64,000 nt of DNA, taken from positions 1-64,000 of the forward strand of contig JAFECJ010000002.1 of NCBI GenBank assembly GCA_018242205.1. The letters run 5' to 3'. The position numbers were made by a program, and so were the translations under genes. This DNA is from Pseudomonadota bacterium (lineage in GTDB: Bacteria; Pseudomonadota; Alphaproteobacteria; Rhizobiales; Xanthobacteraceae). This document shows, piece after piece, positions 35,661-42,588 of this stretch. The stretch's first letter is position 1, and every line of letters begins with the position of its first letter. The notes beneath the pieces were generated by a model, which was given only the letters and a program-made list of their open reading frames with translations, had not been told where the DNA came from and made no database searches.

Positions 35661-35736
35661 GGGCGATTAGCTCAGTTGGTAGAGCGCCTCCTTTACACGG
35701 AGGATGTCGGCGGTTCGAGTCCGTCATCGCCCACCA
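35661..35736 (+). tRNA. tRNA-Val (anticodon TAC)
   Basis: A 76-nt tRNA with acceptor GGGCGAT/ATCGCCC, D-arm TAGCTCAGTTGGTAGAGC, anticodon stem CCTCC/GGAGG with loop TTTACAC (anticodon TAC, reads GUA), T-arm GGTTCGAGTCC and encoded CCA. Its last 13 nt are overlapped by the end of the convergent MFS gene. Confidence 0.96.
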
Positions 35737-36944
35737 TATTCCCTCCACAGGGCCGCCATTCCGAGGATCGCGACCATGCCGCCCGCCCAGTAAGGCGTGC
35801 TGACACTCATCGGCGACAGGACCGCCGGGACCAGCGGACCCAACATCCTCGCCAGCGATTGTTGCGCCTGATTGGCGCCTTGAACCCGTCCGTGCGCGTC
35901 AGACGGCGTGGCATTGGTGATGATTTCGCTCATGGCGGGCTGGAACAGCCCATCGCCCAGGCTGAAAATGAAAATGGCCGCGGCGAGGAATTCGATCGTC
36001 GGCACGAAGACAAGACACGCGATCATGCCAAAGCCGACGGCGTTGATGCCGAGGCCGACGCGCGTCAGTACTTTTGCGCCGAAGCGCGGCAGCAGCAGCC
36101 GCGTCAGCACGCCTTGGCTCACGATGTCCATCACGCCGACGCCAAACAGCGTCCAGCCGATACCGGTCGGTGTGAATTGCAGAATATCCTTGAGATAGAC
36201 CGACAGATTGCTCTGCAGCATCGCGCCGGCAAAGAAAAAGCAGAACGCCGCGAAGAATGGCACGCGCAATCTTTGAAAGCTCAGGACGCTGGTAAGTTGC
36301 CGCAGCGGGTTCATCTGCCGCCACTGCCAGGGCCCCTTCACGCGGTCGGGCGCGACGCTTTCCGGCAAGGCGACATAGACCCAGGCCGCGCAGACGACCG
36401 TAATGGCGGCCGCGACGAACAACGGCGTTGTCGGGGAATAGGCGCCGAGAAAGCCGCCGGCGACCGGTCCCAACATGAAGCCGACACCGACGACCGCACC
36501 GAGCAAGCCGAAGACGCGGCCGCGTTCGGCGGGCGGCTGCGTGTCGGCGACATAGGCGAAGATCGTGCTGATGTTTCCGGCCGTGAGGCCGTCGACGATG
36601 CGTCCCAGGAAGAGCACCCAGAGCGCGCCGCCGATGCCGAAGATGACGTAGCCGATCGCGGAGCCAGCGAGCGACAGCAGGAGAACGGGCCGCCGTCCGT
36701 AACGGTCGCTGAGTGCGCCGAGCACGGGAGCTGCAACGAAAGCGCACACGGCGAATACGGATACAATCAGGCCGACATAAAGTCCGACGAGATCGGGGCT
36801 CACATAGCGCCCGACGAGAAACGGCAGCACCGGCAGGATCAAGGTAAAGCCGGCGACGTTCAGGAATAAGGTGACGGCGATCACGAGCACCGGACCACGG
36901 CGGGCTGGCAGCTCTGCGGGTATTTCGACACTGGCGTCAGTCAT
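35724..36944 (-). CDS. MFS transporter, TetA-like drug:H+ antiporter family
   Basis: A 406-residue, 12-helix permease of the inner membrane. Motif A between helices 2 and 3 reads GALSDRYGRRPVLLLSL. Motif C-like glycine/proline content (GVGFMLGPVAGGFLG) in helix 5 marks an antiporter, and a loop of about 35 residues splits the two halves. It belongs to the DHA1/TetA group, but the substrate cannot be predicted and tetracycline resistance should not be assumed. Its final codons and TGA stop lie inside the 3' end of tRNA-Val on the other strand. Start ATG 36944 is chosen over an upstream extension that lacks family similarity. Confidence 0.88.
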   Translation of the reverse strand: MTDASVEIPAELPARRGPVLVIAVTLFLNVAGFTLILPVLPFLVGRYVSPDLVGLYVGLIVSVFAVCAFVAAPVLGALSDRYGRRPVLLLSLAGSAIGYVIFGIGGALWVLFLGRIVDGLTAGNISTIFAYVADTQPPAERGRVFGLLGAVVGVGFMLGPVAGGFLGAYSPTTPLFVAAAITVVCAAWVYVALPESVAPDRVKGPWQWRQMNPLRQLTSVLSFQRLRVPFFAAFCFFFAGAMLQSNLSVYLKDILQFTPTGIGWTLFGVGVMDIVSQGVLTRLLLPRFGAKVLTRVGLGINAVGFGMIACLVFVPTIEFLAAAIFIFSLGDGLFQPAMSEIITNATPSDAHGRVQGANQAQQSLARMLGPLVPAVLSPMSVSTPYWAGGMVAILGMAALWREYGGR

Positions 36945-37200
36945 GGAACAGGCTCCGAGCTCGGTCCGCCCGGAGCAGTTTGTCGGCTGACAACCCACAC
37001 GGACGAACCTTCGGCGCAGCCAAAGCGGCACCGGGATCGTCGGGGGTTCTCAGGCTCGCCGAAGGCGAGACAAGGAGCAGAGCCTCCGTCAACCGGAGGG
37101 GCGTGGGCCTACCCAGACCACGCCATGCCTTTTTCGACACGGGACAAATAGACCGAGCGCGAACAGCGCGCAAGGTTCAAGGTTACGGCTAGACGGAAGT
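36945..37200 (+). other. Structured intergenic region, possible small RNA
   Basis: No gene is supported in these 256 bases. On the plus strand three hairpins follow one another: 37055-37060 with 37064-37069 (loop GAA), 37083-37088 with 37094-37099 (loop TCAAC) and 37100-37106 with 37118-37124. A T5 tract at 37130-37134 is separated from the last stem by five bases. This looks like a small RNA with a weak terminator, but no promoter or known family can be named. The region also holds the upstream control of the minus-strand MFS gene. Confidence 0.3.
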
Positions 37201-38454
37201 CTAGGCCCGCTCTTCCCACAGCGCCGCTAGATGCACGATGGTGCGCACCGCGGCCTGCATGTCCTGAACGCTGACCCATTCCAGCGGCGAGTGGAAGGCA
37301 TGTTCGCCGGCGAAGATGTTGGGGCAGGGCAGCCCCATGAAGGACAGCCGCGAGCCATCGGTGCCGCCGCGGATCGAGCCTTTCACCGGGTCGAGACCGG
37401 CGCGGCGCACGGCTTCCATGGCGTTGTCGACGATGGCCGGATGCTGGTCGAGCACGACGCGCATGTTGCGGTACTGCTCTTTGACCTCGAACTTGTAGCT
37501 CGAGCGCGGGAAGTCGCGCATCACGGTCTTCACCGTTCGTTCCAGCAACTCCGCCTTGGCGCGCAGGCCGGCATCGTCGAAATCGCGCAGGATGAATTGC
37601 AGTTTGGCTTCGCCGAGCTGCGACGTCACTGAAACCGGATGCACGAAGCCCTCGCGGCCCTCGGTCGTTTCCGGCGAGCAGGTGTCCTTCGGCAAGGCAT
37701 TGACGATGGCGGCGGCGATCTTGATGGCGTTTTCCATCTTGCCCTTGGCAAAGCCCGGATGGGCGGCAACGCCGGTGACGGTGATGGTCGCGCCGTCGGC
37801 CGAGAAGGTCTCGTTCTCGATGGTGCCGGCGGCTTCGCCGTCGATCGTATAGGCGAAGTCGGCGCCGAGCCGTTTCAAGTCGGCCTTGTCGACGCCACGG
37901 CCGATTTCCTCGTCCGGCGTGAAAAGTACCTTGATGGCGCCGTGCTTGATGTCAGGGTGCGCCACGAGAAAGCGCATGGCGTCGACGATTTCGGCGAGGC
38001 CTGCTTTATTGTCGGCGCCGAGCAGCGTGGTGCCGTCGGAAGTGACGATGTCGTTGCCGATCTGTTTGGCGAGCGATGGGTGGTCGGCGGCGCGGATCAC
38101 CTGCGTGGTGTCACCCGGCAGGGCGATGTCGCCGCCCTGGTAGTTGCGCACGATTTGCGGCTTTACGTTCGCCCCGGAGCAATCGGGCGAGGTGTCCATG
38201 TGCGAGCAGAAGCAGATCACCGGCACGGCCTTGGCCGTGTTGGCCGGCAAGGTGGCGTAGACATAGCCGTTTTCGTCGATATCGGCGTCGCTGAGGCCGA
38301 TATCGCGCAATTCGCTCACCAGCAGCCGGCCGAGATTCTTCTGCTTCTCGGTGGACGGCGTGGTCGGCGACTCCGGGTCCGACTGGGTGTCGATGACGAC
38401 ATAGCGCAGGAACCGGTCGAGCACGGTGTAGTCGAAGGCGGGCAAGGCAGGCAC
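37201..38454 (-). CDS. pepT: Peptidase T (tripeptide aminopeptidase)
   Basis: A zinc aminopeptidase of the M20 family that releases the N-terminal residue from tripeptides. The 417-residue length is typical. Motifs include CFCSHMDTSPDCSG (first metal ligand region), the bridging aspartate in LLGADNKAGLAEIVDAM, TPDEEIGRG with the catalytic glutamate pair, and the closing metal histidine in FAGEHAFHSPLEWV. The GTG start at 38454 has GGAG nine bases upstream. The first 20 codons have a near-identical copy in the chimeric remnant at 40960-41199. Confidence 0.94.
   Translation of the reverse strand: MPALPAFDYTVLDRFLRYVVIDTQSDPESPTTPSTEKQKNLGRLLVSELRDIGLSDADIDENGYVYATLPANTAKAVPVICFCSHMDTSPDCSGANVKPQIVRNYQGGDIALPGDTTQVIRAADHPSLAKQIGNDIVTSDGTTLLGADNKAGLAEIVDAMRFLVAHPDIKHGAIKVLFTPDEEIGRGVDKADLKRLGADFAYTIDGEAAGTIENETFSADGATITVTGVAAHPGFAKGKMENAIKIAAAIVNALPKDTCSPETTEGREGFVHPVSVTSQLGEAKLQFILRDFDDAGLRAKAELLERTVKTVMRDFPRSSYKFEVKEQYRNMRVVLDQHPAIVDNAMEAVRRAGLDPVKGSIRGGTDGSRLSFMGLPCPNIFAGEHAFHSPLEWVSVQDMQAAVRTIVHLAALWEERA
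38387..38442. repeat. 56-nt segment of pepT duplicated at 41132-41187
   Basis: The 5' coding part of pepT in this span matches 41132-41187 at 53 of 56 positions in the same orientation. The differences are at single bases only, with no gap. It is one half of the evidence for the chimeric gene remnant. Confidence 0.85.
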
Positions 38455-38519
38455 GGCGTCACTCCAGGATGGCTGATCTCATAAACGCGCCGGAGGCCGG
38501 CAAGACAAGGGGCTAGCGG

Positions 38520-39137
38520 TCAGTGCGCGCGGTGGCGTTGGCGGAACGCCGCCGCTTTGGCGCGGTTGCCGCACAGCGCCTGGCTGCACCAGCGGCGGCG
38601 GTGCGATTTGGTCCGATCGTAAAACCACATGGTGCATTGCTCGCTTTCACAGCGCCGGACCAGGTCGAGATCGCCGTGGCACAAGAGGTCGGCGATGGCG
38701 GCGGCCAAAGGCGCGAGCAGGGCCTGAGCATCATCGAGCGGTTGCACGCTAACCGTTCGCAAACCCGAGGCGGTCTGCTCGACGCGCTGGAAGCTCGCGC
38801 CGCGTTCGAGCCATGCATTCAGCCGCTTGAGATCGGGCGCCGCAACCGCGCCCGGTCCTCTGGCCTTGGTGCGTTCCAGCACGCCGCGGAACCATTCGCG
38901 CAGCGTGATCGCGTCCCGGGCGACCTCGTCGAGGATCACGCGGTCGAAGCGTGGTGGCTTGGCGATGACACCGGCCGTGACGAGCCAACTGACGAGCGCC
39001 TCGCCTGACCCCAGCCATTCGACCTGGCCGCCGTTGAGGGTGGCGGTCGTGTTCAGGAAATCGAGCGCCAGGTGATCGCCGAGCGGCTGCCAGGGCGGCA
39101 ATCCGGAAGCAGGGGCAGGGGGACGGATAGGAGCCAT
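38520..39137 (-). CDS. CGNR zinc-finger regulator (ABATE domain protein)
   Basis: The 205 residues have an N-terminal ABATE stress-linked domain (GDHLALDFLNTTATLNGGQVEWL) and a C-terminal CGNR zinc finger, in which CESEQCTMWFYDRTKSHRRRWCSQALCGNRAKAAAFRQRHR carries the four cysteines and the eponymous CGNR. These are predicted transcription regulators. The gene is divergent from an alpha/beta hydrolase with a repeat-rich 135-bp gap that probably holds its operator. The ligand is unknown. Confidence 0.9.
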   Translation of the reverse strand: MAPIRPPAPASGLPPWQPLGDHLALDFLNTTATLNGGQVEWLGSGEALVSWLVTAGVIAKPPRFDRVILDEVARDAITLREWFRGVLERTKARGPGAVAAPDLKRLNAWLERGASFQRVEQTASGLRTVSVQPLDDAQALLAPLAAAIADLLCHGDLDLVRRCESEQCTMWFYDRTKSHRRRWCSQALCGNRAKAAAFRQRHRAH

Positions 39138-39182
39138 CGGTGTTCCTCACTCACGATCCAGTGATAACCGGCAATGCGCCGA

Positions 39183-39236
39183 TTGACAAGTTACGTATCC
39201 GGCAAGTAACCATCAAAATGTGAAAACAAAGGTTAC
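39183..39236 (+). promoter_or_regulatory. Promoter with overlapping GTTAC-type operator of the hydrolase gene
   Basis: A perfect -35 TTGACA (39183-39188) with a weak -10 TAACCA (39207-39212, 18-bp spacer) faces the hydrolase gene. Three related half-sites overlie it: GTTAC at 39190-39194, GTAACC at 39206-39211 and GGTTAC at 39231-39236. They form inverted pairs GTTAC-N11-GTAAC and GTAACC-N19-GGTTAC. The placement over the promoter fits repression by the divergent CGNR protein. Confidence 0.5.
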
Positions 39237-39272
39237 TCATTCCGAGCACCTCACCAGATGGAGACCCGCGTC

Positions 39273-40121
39273 ATGAACTTCCGCACCGTGGCCGTCGACG
39301 GCGTCGATATTTTCTATCGGGAGGCCGGGACGCCCGGCCGGCCCGCGATCCTGCTGCTGCACGGCTTTCCCTCGGCCAGCCACATGTTCCGCGACCTGAT
39401 CCCGGAACTCGCCGCCGACTTCCACGTGATCGCGCCGGACCTGCCGGGCTTCGGCCAGTCGGCGCAGCCGTCGCGCGAGACCTTCACCTACAGCTTCGCC
39501 GATCTGGCCAAGGTGATGGCCCGCTTCACCGAGGTGATCGGCCTCAAGCGCTTTGCGCTCTATGTGTTCGATTACGGCGCGCCGGTCGGCTTGCGGCTTG
39601 CGGTCAATCATCCCGGGCGCATCACCGCGATTGTCTCGCAGAACGGCAATGCCTATGTCGAAGGTTTGAGCGACGGCTGGAATCCGATCCGCGCCTACTG
39701 GCAATCGCCGACGCCGGACAATCGCAACGCGCTGCGCGGCTTCCTGTCGCCGGAGACGACGCTGTTTCAGTATACGCACGGCGTGCCGGATCCAACGGCG
39801 GTGTCACCAGACGGCCGCAGCCTTGACGATTTCTATCTGGCGCGGCCCGGCAATGCTGACATCCAGCTCGACCTGTTTCTCGATTACCGGTCGAACATCG
39901 AAGCCTATCCGAGCTTCCACGACTACTTCCGCAAGCACCAGCCGCCGCTGATCGCACTGTGGGGCAAGAACGATCCGTTCTTTCTGCCGGCCGGCGCGGA
40001 GGGCTTCAAACGTGATCTGCCGCAGGCAAAAGTCAGCTTCTTCGATACCGGGCATTTCGCGCTGGAGACGCATGCCAAGGAAATCGGCGCCGCGATGCGT
40101 GATTTTCTGCCGCGCGGCTAG
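39273..40121 (+). CDS. Alpha/beta hydrolase, epoxide hydrolase/haloalkane dehalogenase-like
   Basis: A 282-residue alpha/beta hydrolase. LLLHGFPSASHMFRDLIPEL carries the HG oxyanion region and PDLPGFGQSAQP is typical. The nucleophile elbow is VFDYGAPVGLRL, so an aspartate acts as nucleophile, as in epoxide hydrolases and dehalogenases rather than serine esterases. The catalytic histidine is in FDTGHFALETHA. ATG 39273 is preferred because GGAGA in front of it would be coding if the ATG at 39258 were used. Probably controlled by the divergent CGNR regulator. Confidence 0.88.
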   Translation: MNFRTVAVDGVDIFYREAGTPGRPAILLLHGFPSASHMFRDLIPELAADFHVIAPDLPGFGQSAQPSRETFTYSFADLAKVMARFTEVIGLKRFALYVFDYGAPVGLRLAVNHPGRITAIVSQNGNAYVEGLSDGWNPIRAYWQSPTPDNRNALRGFLSPETTLFQYTHGVPDPTAVSPDGRSLDDFYLARPGNADIQLDLFLDYRSNIEAYPSFHDYFRKHQPPLIALWGKNDPFFLPAGAEGFKRDLPQAKVSFFDTGHFALETHAKEIGAAMRDFLPRG

Positions 40122-40167
40122 GCGGAAGCAAGACGACGGACGCGAGTTTTGGCTCAGCGTCCGTCGT

Positions 40168-40887
40168 TCAGGGCAGGGCGAGCAACATCGCGGTCAGTTC
40201 GGCCGGCGCCGACACCATGGCGTTGTGACCGGTGGTGATTTCCAGATACTGCCAATCGGGCCGCGCCTTGGCGTAGTCGGCGCTGGCGAGCGTATTCGCA
40301 TAGCCCGGAGCGGTGCAGCGGATATAGGTAGCCGGCACGCCATTGCCGATCGGGTGCTCAAGCATCATCGGCTGGGTATAGGTCGCTAGCGGATGCGGCG
40401 TCAGATGTCGCTCGATCCAGTCCGCGTCGTCCGGATCGGAAATGCCGAAGGCCGAGGCCTTCGGCGGCGGCAGGCTCAAGCCACCATCGAAATCCTGCGC
40501 CGCCTTGAGGCGCGCGTCGCGGACCTCTGCCGCCATCAGATCAAAGGCCGATTTGCCGTTCTCCGGCAGCGCGGCATCGAGAAATACCAGCCGCCGCAGC
40601 CGCTGCGGCATGCAGTTGGCGACGCCGGTGATGGTGCGGCCACCGAACGAGTGACCGACCAAAATGACGTCGGCCAGGTCTTCCATGTCGATGAGATTGG
40701 CGACGTCGGCGATGAAGGTGTCCATGCCGACGCTGGCGCTCATCAGGTGCCGGCGCTCGCCGAGGCCGGTCTGCGTCGGCGTGAACACGCGATGGCCGGC
40801 GGCGGCAAGACGATCGGCGACGCGGCGCCAGCACCAGCCGCCATGCCAGGCGCCATGGACCAGAACATAGATGCGTTGATCGGGCAC
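40168..40887 (-). CDS. Alpha/beta hydrolase, salicylate/pyrethroid esterase (MES)-like
   Basis: The 239-residue protein begins IYVLVHGAWHGGWCWRRVADRLAAAGH, the signature of the plant methylesterase/pyrethroid hydrolase type. The serine nucleophile lies in VGHSFGGRT and the catalytic histidine in TGHNAMVSAP. Substrates are probably small esters. The start is a GTG at 40887. It is convergent with the other hydrolase, but the two belong to different subfamilies. Confidence 0.86.
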   Translation of the reverse strand: MPDQRIYVLVHGAWHGGWCWRRVADRLAAAGHRVFTPTQTGLGERRHLMSASVGMDTFIADVANLIDMEDLADVILVGHSFGGRTITGVANCMPQRLRRLVFLDAALPENGKSAFDLMAAEVRDARLKAAQDFDGGLSLPPPKASAFGISDPDDADWIERHLTPHPLATYTQPMMLEHPIGNGVPATYIRCTAPGYANTLASADYAKARPDWQYLEITTGHNAMVSAPAELTAMLLALP

Positions 40888-40959
40888 GATGCGTCGTCTC
40901 GCTTGCTCGAGAAGACCCGCGGGATTGGACCCATGGCCAAATCCCGCGCAGCGTTCTTC

Positions 40960-41199
40960 TCAGTCCAGCTTGATGTTGAGTTGCTTGATGATCGGCGCGT
41001 AGGTCTTTTCCAGCGCGTCCAGTTCCTTCGCCAGTTCGTCCGGGGTCATCGGCGTGGCTTCAAGTCCCACTTTGAGGAAGTGCTCCTGAAGGTCCTTGTC
41101 GCTGACCACCTTGTGCAGCGCGCTGCCGATCGTGTCGATGACGACGTAGCGCAGGAAGCGCTCGAGCACGGTGTAGTCGAAGGCGGGAGATGAGACCAT
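40960..41199 (-). pseudogene. Chimeric remnant: pepT 5' end joined to a TctC-type 3' end
   Basis: This 79-codon frame is a fusion. Residues 4-23 (SPAFDYTVLERFLRYVVIDT) repeat the N-terminus of PepT, supported at DNA level by 56 nt with three mismatches to 38387-38442. From residue 24 the sequence turns into the C-terminal end of a tripartite-tricarboxylate (TctC/Bug) solute-binding protein: KVVSDKDLQEHFLKVGLEATPMTPDELAKELDALEKTYAPIIKQLNI. Neither part alone can work: PepT lacks its metal site and TctC lacks its signal peptide and binding lobes. It is most likely the scar of a recombination or deletion. Being open in frame, it might still be translated. Confidence 0.7.
41132..41187. repeat. 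56-nt copy of the pepT 5' coding segment
   Basis: Matches 38387-38442 at 53 of 56 positions in the same orientation. Similarity stops abruptly at the junction with the TctC-like part (position 41132) and just before the ATG (41187). Confidence 0.85.
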
Positions 41200-41291
41200 T
41201 GTGCTAACCAACCGAAAATGACAGCGAGAAAATCAGCGCTGAGTGGTTGAGTGCGATCGCATTCAACAGCGGACATGTTATCATTTAAGCC

Positions 41292-41720
41292 ATGACGATC
41301 GCTGTTGACGATCTTGGAGTTCTCAGAAGCCCAAGCCTGCATGACGGGCTTGTGCTTGGGATTATGCTATCTGGCGAGGACGCCGCCACAGTGGCGTTGC
41401 GGGACGTGCAGGGCCAAGATTTTTCAATGCGTCTTACGGGTGCCGAAGGCTTGGTTTGTGACAACTTCTTGCTCGGCAACATCATTTCGGAAATCTGGAT
41501 TACCTCCGGCAAGGCGCCTCATGATGATGCGCTCGACGTTCTGTTTGCCCAGCCTCATCCGGCGGCCGCAAAAGAGTTTCACGATCAACACGCTGCATTC
41601 GTAAAGCGGAAGATGGACGAGATCAGGGAGGGGAGCCTGAAGTTGGTCTCGATTGATTCGTCTTATGGGTGTCGTTTGACGGCGCTTTGTCGCGAGGTGG
41701 AAATATCCGCGGATCGGTAA
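41292..41720 (+). CDS. Hypothetical protein, unrecognised
   Basis: A 142-residue soluble protein without signal peptide or membrane helix. The N-terminal half is predicted beta-rich (SPSLHDGLVLGIMLSG, ATVALRDVQG, FSMRLTG), with a conserved-looking SLHDG and EIWI pattern. The C-terminal half is helical and charged. The layout is loosely reminiscent of small immunity-like or phage-associated proteins, but I cannot assign it. Its codon use is visibly less GC-rich than its neighbours, and it sits beside the chimeric remnant, which suggests acquired DNA. No partner toxin is seen nearby. Confidence 0.55.
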   Translation: MTIAVDDLGVLRSPSLHDGLVLGIMLSGEDAATVALRDVQGQDFSMRLTGAEGLVCDNFLLGNIISEIWITSGKAPHDDALDVLFAQPHPAAAKEFHDQHAAFVKRKMDEIREGSLKLVSIDSSYGCRLTALCREVEISADR

Positions 41721-41780
41721 TTGCCGGCACCGCGCTTTTCATCGAGCGTCGATCAAAACGCCAGCCTACCGCATTAGGGC

Positions 41781-41824
41781 AAAAACAAAACGGCAGGCCG
41801 CGCGATGTGCTGCGGCCTGCCGTT
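41781..41824 (-). terminator. Intrinsic terminator of the HU gene
   Basis: On the minus strand, 13-bp arms (41824-41812 and 41801-41789) with a 10-nt loop lead into a T-rich tract (41788-41781). It lies about 30 bases after the HU stop. Confidence 0.9.
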
Positions 41825-41856
41825 GAATGTGCCGGAGAGTCCAGCGCTCGAAAGCG

Positions 41857-42156
41857 TCAGATCGCTTCCTTGAGCTCCTTGGCGGCGCGGAAGGCGACCT
41901 TCTTCGACGCCTTGATCTGAATCTGTTCGCCCGTGGCCGGGTTACGGCCGATGCGCGCGGCGCGCTTGCGCACCTGAAGAATGCCGAGACCGCCGATGCG
42001 GATGCGCTCGCCTTTCTTGAGGTGCTTGACGATGTTGCCGACGAAATCGCCGAGGACGGTTTCGGCCTGCTTCTTCGACATTTCGTGCGAGTCGGCGAGC
42101 GCCGCAGCGAGATGCTTCAGGGTGACCGTTGCCGGAGCCTTACTTGCCGTAGCCAT
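41857..42156 (-). CDS. HU-family nucleoid DNA-binding protein
   Basis: The 99-residue protein has the HU/IHF fold. It has a short Ala/Lys N-terminal extension before VTLKHLAAALADSHEMSKKQAETVLGDF, then LKKGERIRIGGLGILQVRKRAARIGRNPATGEQIQI with the DNA-contacting arm and its proline, and a KKVAFRAAKELKEAI end. It bends and packs DNA as a dimer. In many Rhizobiales an HU gene follows lon directly; here it is about 9.5 kb away and on the other strand. GAGGAGGG is a good ribosome binding site. Confidence 0.95.
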   Translation of the reverse strand: MATASKAPATVTLKHLAAALADSHEMSKKQAETVLGDFVGNIVKHLKKGERIRIGGLGILQVRKRAARIGRNPATGEQIQIKASKKVAFRAAKELKEAI

Positions 42157-42343
42157 CAGGGGACCCTCCTCTTGAGCCGCAAGGCTGGCGAAGCGCCAGA
42201 CCGTCAGGTTCGAATAGACGATTCGGTGCGGGTCTGACCATGATTCTCGACCGTTAAATGGGGCTTTTTCGCAATTGTGGCGGGCTCGAACGCGTTTGCC
42301 TTGACTTGGGGCGGAGCCCCCTATAACTCACCGCAACGCCCGC

Positions 42344-42420
42344 GGGGGCGTAGCTCAGTTGGTTAGAGCGCTGCCCTGTCACGGCAGAGGCCGCGGGTTC
42401 GAGTCCCGTCGCTCCCGCCA
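42344..42420 (+). tRNA. tRNA-Asp (anticodon GTC)
   Basis: A 77-nt tRNA with acceptor GGGGGCG/CGCTCCC (one G-T pair), D-arm TAGCTCAGTTGGTTAGAGC, anticodon stem CTGCC/GGCAG with loop CTGTCAC (anticodon GTC), T-arm GGGTTCGAGTCCC and discriminator G before an encoded CCA, as expected for aspartate. Confidence 0.97.
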
Positions 42421-42448
42421 TTTCTCCGATGAAAATCAGAGACTTAAG

Positions 42449-42475
42449 AAGGCTCGCCATTTGGCGAGCCTTTTT
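42449..42475 (+). terminator. Intrinsic terminator after tRNA-Asp
   Basis: Ten-bp arms (42449-42458 and 42463-42472) with loop ATTT run into TTTTT ending at 42475. It lies 28 bases after the tRNA. Confidence 0.9.
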
Positions 42476-42588
42476 CGTTGTGCGATACTGGCCGAGACCC
42501 GCAAGGCCGTGTGGTTGAGGGCGGGTCGCGGCGCTGCAGTTCGCGCAGTCCCATGCCGATCGGAAGCCAAGCGGAGGAGTTACCGCTC

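Noticed and set aside
37150..37200. 6S RNA, suggested by the GGTTCAAGGTTAC string
   Set aside because: No long closing stem or central bubble can be formed, and the usual zapA/fthC neighbourhood is missing.
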